From Comamonadaceae bacterium (GTDB taxonomy: Bacteria > Pseudomonadota > Gammaproteobacteria > Burkholderiales > Burkholderiaceae_C), in NCBI GenBank assembly GCA_947451445.1, contig CANFZJ010000065.1, positions 1-11,043 on the forward strand: 11,043 nt of DNA. Direction: 5' to 3'. Positions within the stretch are counted from its first letter, which is position 1. Every line of letters begins with the position of its first letter. Below are positions 1 to 5,981 of this stretch, piece after piece. The notes beneath the pieces were generated by a model that did no database searches, had not been told where the DNA came from, and worked only from the letters and a program-made list of their open reading frames with translations. Position numbers and translations under genes: made by a program.

Positions 1-8
1 ACCACATA

Positions 9-48
9 AGCCCCTTGAACTCCCGCCACGGTGGCTATCCAAGGGGCT
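9..48 (+). promoter_or_regulatory. Intercistronic stem-loop ahead of the ABC permease gene
   Basis: A perfect 9-bp inverted repeat is visible: AGCCCCTTG at 9-17 and CAAGGGGCT at 40-48. Inside its 22-nt loop is a second one, GCCAC at 25-29 and GTGGC at 31-35. No T-run follows directly, so it is not a textbook intrinsic terminator. A TAA at 7-9 could be the stop codon of an upstream gene, which would place the hairpin immediately after that stop. In sugar ABC operons the binding-protein gene usually comes first, and a hairpin after it often stabilises its mRNA or reduces read-through into the permease. That role is inferred here; the upstream gene is outside the window. Confidence 0.6.
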
Positions 49-73
49 AACCGTTCCATTTTCAGAAGGCACT

Positions 74-1180
74 ATGACATCCCCAGAAAAAAATAAGCCA
101 GACGACCGGCTCAAGCCGATGTCTGGACTCTCAAAGTTCGTGAGGCGGCCCGAATTGGGTGCCGTCGCCGGCCTCATATTGGTGACCGCATTCTTCATGC
201 TCACTGCGGACCCCGTGATGTTCAACCTTGCGGGCGTGGTGAACTTCATGACGCCCGCTGCGCAATTGGGCATCCTTGCGCTAGGTGCCGCCCTGCTGAT
301 GATCGGTGGAGAATTCGACCTCTCGATTGGGTCCATGATTGCATTCGCCGGACTTGTTTTTTCGGCGGCCATCGTGGTGTTCAAGCTCCCGCTCATCGTT
401 GCGGTAATGCTCACCCTGCTGGCGGCTGGCGCCATTGGCGCACTCAACGCCTGGATTGTCATCGGCACAGGCTTGCCCAGCTTTATCGTGACGCTGGCCT
501 CCCTCTTCATACTGCGTGGCCTGAGTCTGGTGGGTTTGAAGTGGGCAACCGGTGGTTCGACACAGTTGCGCGGGGTCACCGAGGCCGTAGAGGGCAGCGC
601 CTTGCTCGGCCTATTTAGCGGCAAGGCATTTGAAGGCCTGTTCGTGGCGATGGGTGAGCGGGGCCTGATTCCACGGTTTGCCAATGGCGAAGTGATGGTC
701 ACAGGGATACCGGTAGAAATTGTCTGGTTCGTTGCCTTGACGGCACTCGGCACCTGGGTGCTGCTGCGGACCCCGCTGGGCAATTGGATATTTGCCTCTG
801 GCGGCGATGCCACTGCAGCCAAAAACTCCGGGGTTCCCGTGCGCAACGTCAAGATCGGCCTGTTTGTGCTGGCCGCGCTGTGTGCCGCGCTGGTGGCCAT
901 CATTACCGTGCTGGACAGCGGCTCCACCGACGCGCGCCGTGGCTTCCAAAAGGAGTTTGAGGCCGTCATTGCCGCAGTTATTGGGGGCTGCTTGCTGACG
1001 GGTGGTTATGGATCGGCGATAGGCGCATTTCTGGGCTCCATCATCTTCGGCATGGTCATGATTGGTCTGACCTACACACGCATTGACCAAGACTGGTATT
1101 TGATATTTCTGGGCGGAATGCTGCTGGTCGCGGTTCTTTTCAACAACGTCATTCGCAAGCGCGTGACAGGGGAGCGCTGA
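74..1180 (+). CDS. Sugar ABC transporter permease (FrcC/RbsC family)
   Basis: This is an inner-membrane permease subunit of a sugar-type (CUT2) ABC importer, 368 aa. A charged cytoplasmic N-terminus of about 27 residues is followed by hydrophobic segments at roughly 28-45, 60-78, 86-103, 105-131, 134-155, 213-231, 261-280, 296-332 and 341-360. The family signature GGEFDLSIGS is at 78-87. The cytoplasmic loop that contacts the ATPase is probably around 233-256, beginning TPLGNWIFASGGDATAAKNS. The region between about 155 and 212 is longer than in RbsC-type permeases of about 320 aa and fits the longer FrcC-like group. AGAAGG at 64-69 is a ribosome binding site 4 nt before the ATG. The stop lies 1 nt before the ATPase start, so the two are co-translated. 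A fructose, ribose, xylose or cyclitol substrate cannot be distinguished from sequence. Confidence 0.9.
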   Translation: MTSPEKNKPDDRLKPMSGLSKFVRRPELGAVAGLILVTAFFMLTADPVMFNLAGVVNFMTPAAQLGILALGAALLMIGGEFDLSIGSMIAFAGLVFSAAIVVFKLPLIVAVMLTLLAAGAIGALNAWIVIGTGLPSFIVTLASLFILRGLSLVGLKWATGGSTQLRGVTEAVEGSALLGLFSGKAFEGLFVAMGERGLIPRFANGEVMVTGIPVEIVWFVALTALGTWVLLRTPLGNWIFASGGDATAAKNSGVPVRNVKIGLFVLAALCAALVAIITVLDSGSTDARRGFQKEFEAVIAAVIGGCLLTGGYGSAIGAFLGSIIFGMVMIGLTYTRIDQDWYLIFLGGMLLVAVLFNNVIRKRVTGER

Positions 1181-1181
1181 T

Positions 1182-1970
1182 ATGAGCACTTCAGTACAAG
1201 CTTTGGTCGAAATGCGGGGCATTGAAAAGCAATTTGGCAACGTGATTGCGCTTTCTGGCATCTCGTTCAGCATTAACGCCGGTGAATGCCATTGCCTGTT
1301 GGGCGACAACGGTGCAGGCAAATCTACGTTCATCAAGATCATGTCCGGGGTCCATGCACCATCCAATGGAACCATGCTGGTCAACGGCCAGGAAATGATT
1401 CTGCGGAATCCACGGGAAGCCATCAACGCCGGGATTGCCACAGTGTTCCAAGACCTGGCCATGATTCCGCTGATGTCGGTTGCCCGCAATTTCTTCATGG
1501 GGCGGGAACCCACCAAAGGCTGGGGACCGTTCAAGCACTTTGATGTGAAACATGCCAATGAGGTCACCATGGCCGAGATGCAACGTATGGGCATCCGGTT
1601 GCGGGAACCAGAGCAAGCGGTGGGCACGCTGTCTGGCGGCGAACGGCAGTGCGTGGCGATTGCCAGGGCGGTTTATTTTGGTGCCAAGGTGCTGATTCTG
1701 GATGAGCCCACTTCGGCCCTAGGCGTGCGCCAAACCGCCAATGTGCTGGCCACCATCGACCGTGTGCGCAAGCTGGGGGTCGGGGTCATCTTCATCACCC
1801 ACAACGTGCGCCATGCCATGGCCGTGGGCAACCGATTCACCGTCATCAACCGGGGCAAGACCCTGGGAACCGCGACCCGGGGGGAAATTACCGCCGAACA
1901 GTTGCAGGACCTGATGGCCGGTGGCCAAGAGCTTGCCGTACTGGAAGGCTCACTGGGCGGCACTATTTAA
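1182..1970 (+). CDS. Sugar ABC transporter ATP-binding protein (FrcA-like, single domain)
   Basis: This is the cytoplasmic ATPase that drives the permease encoded just upstream, 262 aa. The order of motifs is complete: Walker A GDNGAGKST at 41-49, Q-loop Gln90 in VFQDLAM, ABC signature LSGGERQ at 150-156, Walker B VLILDEPTS at 170-178 and the switch His207 in FITHN. It has one nucleotide-binding domain, whereas RbsA/XylG-type proteins of about 500 aa carry two, so it should work as a homodimer as FrcA does. AGGGGAG at 1168-1174 is a good ribosome binding site 7 nt before the ATG and lies in the last codons of the permease gene. The nucleotide-binding function is certain; the substrate is unknown. 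Confidence 0.92.
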   Translation: MSTSVQALVEMRGIEKQFGNVIALSGISFSINAGECHCLLGDNGAGKSTFIKIMSGVHAPSNGTMLVNGQEMILRNPREAINAGIATVFQDLAMIPLMSVARNFFMGREPTKGWGPFKHFDVKHANEVTMAEMQRMGIRLREPEQAVGTLSGGERQCVAIARAVYFGAKVLILDEPTSALGVRQTANVLATIDRVRKLGVGVIFITHNVRHAMAVGNRFTVINRGKTLGTATRGEITAEQLQDLMAGGQELAVLEGSLGGTI

Positions 1971-1992
1971 CCAATCAAAAGACGAGAAACAT

Positions 1993-2775
1993 ATGCATCA
2001 ACCTTTTCAACTTGCCGCATGCGCCGAAATGCTGTGGCGCGACAAACCCATGGAATGGCGCGTCAAGCGTCTTACCGAATTAGGCTTCCAGGTCGGTCTC
2101 TGGAACTGGCCGGACCACGACTTGAACATGCTGGAAAAGTCGGGCGCCACCTTCTCGATCATGAACGGCTATTTGCGCGGCCGCTTGACGGACGACGAGG
2201 GCGCTGCAGAGCTACTGCGCACGGCGCGCGAGACCGCACAGATTGGCAAACGCCTGGGGGTAGCTCGGTTGAACCTGCACGGCACAGGCTTGGGCGAAGG
2301 CGGCTTGCCGGTAACACCTTGCGAAGTGATTACCGGTGCCATGTGGCTCAAAGCGCGTGACACCCTGACCCGCATCGCCGAATTGGCCGACGAGGAAGGC
2401 GTGGTGTTCACCCTGGAAAACCTCAATCTGCCCGTGGACCACCCTGGTGTGCCGTTTGGCCGGGCCGAAGACACGCTGGCCTTGGTATCCGCAGTCAACC
2501 ACCCGCGCCTGCGGCTCAATCTGGACCTGTACCACGCACAAATCGGCGAGGGCAATTTGATTGAACTTTGCCGCCGCTGCCTGCCCTGGATTGGCGAAGT
2601 GCAAGTGGCCGACGTACCAGGCCGCATGGAGCCGGGCACGGGCGAAATCAACTACGCAGGTGTGGCCAAGGCACTGCTTTCCATGGGCTACCGCGGCCCC
2701 GTCGGCATGGAGGCCTTTGCCTCGGGCGACCCCGAACTGGCACTGCAAGCCTTCAAAACTGCTTTCACGGTTTGA
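1993..2775 (+). CDS. Hydroxypyruvate isomerase-like TIM-barrel protein (sugar isomerase/epimerase)
   Basis: The 260-aa product belongs to the xylose-isomerase-like AP-endonuclease-2 TIM-barrel superfamily and most resembles the hydroxypyruvate isomerase (Hyi) branch. Supporting motifs are LENLN with Glu142, NLDLYH with Asp178 and His181, QVADVPGRMEPGTGEINY starting at Gln204, and GMEA with Glu240. These are the expected metal ligands and catalytic acids of the fold. The length matches Hyi (about 258 aa). The start at 1993 is chosen because homology begins there; an in-frame ATG at 1921 would lie inside the ATPase gene. The gap to the ATPase stop is 22 bp, with only a weak purine-rich ribosome binding site (GACGAGAAA). 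Next to an IolG-like dehydrogenase, it may isomerise a keto-sugar or keto-inositol instead of hydroxypyruvate. The family is firm; the substrate is open. Confidence 0.82.
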   Translation: MHQPFQLAACAEMLWRDKPMEWRVKRLTELGFQVGLWNWPDHDLNMLEKSGATFSIMNGYLRGRLTDDEGAAELLRTARETAQIGKRLGVARLNLHGTGLGEGGLPVTPCEVITGAMWLKARDTLTRIAELADEEGVVFTLENLNLPVDHPGVPFGRAEDTLALVSAVNHPRLRLNLDLYHAQIGEGNLIELCRRCLPWIGEVQVADVPGRMEPGTGEINYAGVAKALLSMGYRGPVGMEAFASGDPELALQAFKTAFTV

Positions 2776-2833
2776 GCCTCGGGCCTCATCCACACCACAG
2801 CTTCACTCACCCCGTCCATTTTTAGGAAACAAC

Positions 2834-3844
2834 ATGATCAAAGTAGGTTTACTCGGCGCAGGCCGCATCGGCAACGTACACGCCAAAAGCATTGCCGCCA
2901 ACGCGCAAAGCCAGCTGGTAGCCATCTCGGATTTCGTCCCCGCAGCAGCCGAAACCCTGGCTGCCGCCTACGGAGCCAAAGCGCGCAGCACAGCAGACAT
3001 CATTGCCGACCCCAGCATTGATGCCGTGCTGATCGCCACCTCTACCGACACACACTCGAACCTGATCGAAGCCGCCACCGCTGCCGGCAAGGCCGTGCTG
3101 TGCGAAAAGCCGGTGGACCTGGACCTGGAACGCGCACTGGCCTGCCAGGCCGCCACGGCCCCAAGCGGCCGCCCGGTAATGATTGGCTTCAACCGCCGCT
3201 TCGACCCCAACTTTGCCGCCCTCAAAAAATCTTTTGATGCGGGCGAGATCGGCAAAGGTGAGCTGCTGTCCATCACCTCGTTCGACCCCGCGCCACCTCC
3301 AGTGAGTTACATCAGGGTGTCAGGCGGCCTGTTCCGCGACATGGCGATCCACGACTTTGACATGGCCTGTTGGATCTTCGGTGCAGCACCCGTGGCAGTG
3401 ACTGCTGTGGGCAGCAGCATCGTGGACCCCGCCATCGGCGAGGCGGGCGACGTGGACACCGCCGTCATCACCCTGCACTTTGCCGATGGCCGCATCGCCG
3501 TCATCAAAAACAGCCGCCGTGCTGTGTATGGCTACGACCAGCGTATTGAACTGCTGGGCTCCGACGGCCTGCTACAAGCCGGGAACGTGCTGGAAAGCAG
3601 CATTACCAAGACCACCGTGCAAGGCGCCATCGGTGCCAAGCCGGAGTATTTCTTCCTGGAACGCTATATGCGGTCGTATGAGATGGAATGGCGTGCCTTT
3701 GTGCAGGCCGTCACCACCCAGTCCGCCCTGCCCGTCAGCCTGCAAGACGGTGTGAATGCCCTGGCTGTGGCCGAAGCCGCCGCACTGTCTGCTCGGTTAG
3801 GCAAAACGGTACAGCTGAAAAACGGACGGCCTGTTCTGGCCTAA
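2834..3844 (+). CDS. iolG: Inositol 2-dehydrogenase-like Gfo/Idh/MocA oxidoreductase
   Basis: This is a cytoplasmic NAD(P)-dependent dehydrogenase of 336 aa, a normal length for IolG. The N-terminal Rossmann domain starts with GLLGAGRIG at 5-13. The conserved EKP motif at 91-93 supplies catalytic Lys92. The second domain carries the FRDMAIHDFD motif at 167-176, giving Asp169 and His173 with the same four-residue spacing as the Asp/His pair of inositol dehydrogenases. The expected reaction is oxidation of myo-inositol to 2-keto-myo-inositol, but related family members oxidise other cyclitols, glucose or glycosides. The ATG at 2834 follows AGGA (2824-2827) by 6 nt. The frame stays open back to 2561 inside the previous gene, but that extension is not homologous. 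It is the last gene of the transporter operon, 58 bp after the TIM-barrel gene. The symbol reflects the family, not a proven substrate. Confidence 0.82.
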   Translation: MIKVGLLGAGRIGNVHAKSIAANAQSQLVAISDFVPAAAETLAAAYGAKARSTADIIADPSIDAVLIATSTDTHSNLIEAATAAGKAVLCEKPVDLDLERALACQAATAPSGRPVMIGFNRRFDPNFAALKKSFDAGEIGKGELLSITSFDPAPPPVSYIRVSGGLFRDMAIHDFDMACWIFGAAPVAVTAVGSSIVDPAIGEAGDVDTAVITLHFADGRIAVIKNSRRAVYGYDQRIELLGSDGLLQAGNVLESSITKTTVQGAIGAKPEYFFLERYMRSYEMEWRAFVQAVTTQSALPVSLQDGVNALAVAEAAALSARLGKTVQLKNGRPVLA

Positions 3845-3851
3845 CGGATTT

Positions 3852-4877
3852 TTAGGACTGGCGCCGATGCGACGCACGCAGCACCAGTGCCCCAGGGGCC
3901 AGAACCGAGTCCTGGGGCGTTTTCTCATCCGGGAACATGCGCCGAATGCCCTCAGCCACCAGGTGGTCTACCGGCTGGCGGTAGGTGGTCAGCGCGTAGC
4001 TGGGCGACGCGGCCAGCTCGATGTCGTCAAACCCCACGATGGCGATCTTGCCTGCCGCATTGGCCAGCACCAGAGCGTCCATCGCGCCGATGGCCAAAAT
4101 GTCGTTTTCGCAAAAGACTGCCTCCATGCGTTCACTGCGAGGCGTGGACTCCAGGTAGCGCAGCAAGGCCTGCATGCCCTCCTGGCGGCTGTAGTGCGCG
4201 GTTTCCAGCACCGCGCACGGGGCCACGCCACGGCTGTGCAGCCCATGCCGAAAGCCTTCCTGGCGGCGCAACTCGGTGCGCTCGGACATCGGGCCCGCCA
4301 TGTAGGCAATGCGCTGGTGGCCCTGGTCCAGAAACAGTTCGGCAATTTCGACCCCGGCCGCAAAACCATCGGTGCTGACAAACGGAATACCAGCCTGCCC
4401 GGTATTACGCATCAGCACCACCAGCGGAATGTGCTTGATGTTCTGCGCCAGATGCACCAGCTCGCTCTTGAGCGTGGTGCCCAGAAACATGATGCCGTCC
4501 ACCTGAAACTGGTCGGCCAGGCGCAGGGCTGCTTGCGGACTGTATTCCTGGCTGATGTTGAGCAGCATGGCGCTGTAGCCCCGCGCCTGCAACTGCCGGG
4601 TGGTTTCGCTCAGCATGCGCAGCAGGTTCGGGTTGGCCAGTTCGTCCACCACCAGGGCCACCAGGTTGGAACGCCGGGTGGACAGACTACGCGCCAGCAA
4701 ATTGGGGGTGTAGCCCAGCTGTTTGGCCACCGCCAGGATGCTTTCACGCACCTTGGGGGCCACCGACGCGCCGTCGGTAAACGCGCGCGACACCGTCCAT
4801 TTCGACACGCCAGCCTGGTTGGCCACGTCACTGGCGGTCACTTTCTTGGGCGGTTTATCAACAGGGGCGGCGGACAT
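3852..4877 (-). CDS. LacI-family transcriptional regulator
   Basis: The 341-aa product has the full LacI/GalR layout. An N-terminal helix-turn-helix spans about 13-35 (TASDVANQAGVSKWTVSRAF), the hinge helix region PNLLARSLS lies near 58-66, and a periplasmic-binding-protein-like effector domain follows from about 70 to the C-terminus. It would bind DNA as a dimer or tetramer and respond to a sugar or cyclitol. It converges on the ABC/TIM-barrel/IolG operon, with stop codons 7 bp apart, and is the obvious candidate regulator. The operon promoter is outside the window, so no operator could be assigned. The ATG at 4877 has only a weak ribosome binding site but is the natural start for the family. 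It is divergent from the RpiR-type gene at 4927. Confidence 0.93.
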   Translation of the reverse strand: MSAAPVDKPPKKVTASDVANQAGVSKWTVSRAFTDGASVAPKVRESILAVAKQLGYTPNLLARSLSTRRSNLVALVVDELANPNLLRMLSETTRQLQARGYSAMLLNISQEYSPQAALRLADQFQVDGIMFLGTTLKSELVHLAQNIKHIPLVVLMRNTGQAGIPFVSTDGFAAGVEIAELFLDQGHQRIAYMAGPMSERTELRRQEGFRHGLHSRGVAPCAVLETAHYSRQEGMQALLRYLESTPRSERMEAVFCENDILAIGAMDALVLANAAGKIAIVGFDDIELAASPSYALTTYRQPVDHLVAEGIRRMFPDEKTPQDSVLAPGALVLRASHRRQS

Positions 4878-4926
4878 AGGTACTCGGTGGCCAGGGCGGG
4901 CCAGTTTAGCAAAGGGGGGCTGAAAA

Positions 4927-5478
4927 ATGCAGTCGCGGCCTAGCCTAGAGCACCCCGTGGCCCAGGGCCCCGCGCTACTGGCCTGGATTCAGCGCGACCT
5001 GCCGCTGCTCAAACCCAAAATGCGCGGTGTGGCCGAGCAGCTGGTACGCCAGGCCGCCACGCTGCACCAGCAAGGCATTGAAGACCTGGCCCAGCAGACC
5101 CGCACCACCCCGGCCACCATCGTCCGGCTGGCCAAGCGCTACGGCTTCGTCGGTTTTAGCGACCTGAAGGTGGCTTTTCTGCCGCCGGCCCCGGACAACG
5201 CGCCACTGGCAGCGCTGATCACACGGATCCAGCAGGACCTGCCCCGACTCAGCCCCAAGATGCGCAAGGTGGGCGAGAACCTGCTTGGCCACAGCGGCAC
5301 CCTGCATCTGCAGCGCATCAAACCCCTGGCGCAGCAAGCCGGTACGACCACGACCACTATTGTGCGGCTGGCCAAACGCTACGGTTTTGTGGGTTTCCAT
5401 GACCTGAAGCTGGCGTTTTTACCCGCCGCCACCGGCCCGCAGGCGGCCACAACACTTTTAAATAAAAACAGGCTCTAG
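4927..5478 (+). CDS. Tandem RpiR-type helix-turn-helix protein lacking a SIS domain
   Basis: The 183-aa product is made of two copies of the RpiR N-terminal DNA-binding domain (HTH_6 type). Copy 1 is about residues 16-87 and copy 2 about 96-167, exactly 80 residues apart. Over 66 aligned residues I count 45 identities (68 percent). The stretch IVRLAKRYGFVGF, covering the recognition-helix region, is identical at 65-77 and 145-157. Typical RpiR/MurR regulators are about 280 aa, with one such domain followed by a sugar-phosphate-binding SIS domain. No SIS sequence is present here or in the 56 bp before dut. AGGGGGG (4913-4919) gives a good ribosome binding site 7 nt before the ATG. The final residues and stop codon run into an intergenic palindromic element. 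It may bind DNA constitutively as a built-in dimer; no target is known. Confidence 0.8.
   Translation: MQSRPSLEHPVAQGPALLAWIQRDLPLLKPKMRGVAEQLVRQAATLHQQGIEDLAQQTRTTPATIVRLAKRYGFVGFSDLKVAFLPPAPDNAPLAALITRIQQDLPRLSPKMRKVGENLLGHSGTLHLQRIKPLAQQAGTTTTTIVRLAKRYGFVGFHDLKLAFLPAATGPQAATTLLNKNRL
4987..5424 (+). repeat. Intragenic duplication encoding two HTH_6 domains
   Basis: Two roughly 198-bp units, 4987-5184 and 5227-5424, are offset by exactly 240 bp and encode the two helix-turn-helix copies of the gene at 4927. Identity is visible in the DNA as well as the protein, for example GTCCGGCTGGCCAAGCGCTACG from 5123 against GTGCGGCTGGCCAAACGCTACG from 5363. Many differences fall at third codon positions, which suggests an older duplication held under protein-level selection. 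Confidence 0.85.
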
Positions 5479-5520
5479 CGCATACAGGATGTGCGCCAAA
5501 AGCTATTAATTTAATAGCAA
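5464..5520. repeat. Palindrome-rich intergenic element between the RpiR-type gene and dut
   Basis: The element has two hairpins. The first pairs GCGCA (5478-5482) with TGCGC (5492-5496). The second is a perfect palindrome, GCTATTAA (5502-5509) and TTAATAGC (5511-5518), around one base. Its AT-rich composition stands out from the GC-rich surroundings. From memory, similar arrangements (a GCTATT...AATAGC arm beside a GCGC hairpin and a CTCTAGCGC motif) are widespread in Comamonadaceae genomes, but I could not search. Read on the minus strand, the second hairpin is followed by TTTT and could help end dut transcription. It lies between convergent genes. Confidence 0.55.
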
Positions 5521-5534
5521 AAGCGATTGCGGCA

Positions 5535-5981
5535 TCAGGCCTTGCCGGTAGACCCGTAACCCCCCTCGCCGCGCACAGAGGCCGGGAACTCGGTGACGAT
5601 GTTGAACTGGGCCTGTACCACCGGCACGATGACCAGCTGGGCCAGGCGCTCCATCGGCTCGATGGTGAACGGCACGGTGCTGCGGTTCCAGGCGCTGACC
5701 ATCAGCTGGCCCTGGTAGTCGCTGTCGATCAGCCCGACCAAATTGCCCAGCACGATGCCGTGCTTGTGGCCCAGGCCGGAGCGCGGCAGGATCAGCGCCG
5801 CATAGCCGGGGTCGCACAGGTGGATGGCGATGCCGGTCGGTACCAGCTGCCAGGCGTTGGCCTGCAGCGTCAGCGGGGCGTCCAGGCAGGCGCGCAAATC
5901 AAGCCCGGCGCTGCCGGGGGTGGCGTAGGCAGGCAGCTGCTCTGCCATGCGGGGGTCTAGAACTTTGACGTCGATTTTCAT
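5535..5981 (-). CDS. dut: Deoxyuridine 5'-triphosphate nucleotidohydrolase (dUTPase)
   Basis: The enzyme hydrolyses dUTP to dUMP and pyrophosphate, keeping uracil out of DNA and supplying dUMP for dTMP synthesis. The 148-aa length is normal for the homotrimeric bacterial enzyme. All five motifs are present: motif I GSAGLDLRA at 23-31, motif II PRSGLG at 66-71, motif III GLIDSDYQGQL at 83-93 with the catalytic Asp, motif IV ERLAQLVI at 111-118, and the glycine-rich C-terminal motif V RGEGGYGSTG at 137-146. Its ATG overlaps the coaBC stop as ATGA. No Shine-Dalgarno sequence is visible upstream (CCGACTCCAAAAATG), which points to translational coupling with coaBC. Confidence 0.97.
   Translation of the reverse strand: MKIDVKVLDPRMAEQLPAYATPGSAGLDLRACLDAPLTLQANAWQLVPTGIAIHLCDPGYAALILPRSGLGHKHGIVLGNLVGLIDSDYQGQLMVSAWNRSTVPFTIEPMERLAQLVIVPVVQAQFNIVTEFPASVRGEGGYGSTGKA

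Noticed and set aside
611..1627. A 338-codon minus-strand frame spanning the ABC permease and ATPase genes
   Set aside because: It crosses two convincing plus-strand genes with full motif sets and has no recognisable domain.
2561..2833. N-terminal extension of the IolG-like gene by 91 codons
   Set aside because: It lies out of frame within the TIM-barrel gene; the Rossmann motif begins right after the ATG at 2834, which has its own ribosome binding site.
4878..4926. A LacI-type operator in the divergent gap
   Set aside because: I looked for a palindrome with a central CG of the usual LacI-family form and found none convincing.
3867..4943. A 358-codon open frame on the plus strand opposite the LacI gene
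   Set aside because: It is antisense to a clear LacI-family gene and is rich in His, Gln, Arg and Gly, typical of a shadow frame in GC-rich DNA; no motif is recognisable.
5476..5537. A remnant of a SIS domain after the RpiR-type gene
   Set aside because: Only 56 bp separate the stop codon from the end of dut, filled largely by the palindromic element; no SIS-like sequence fits.
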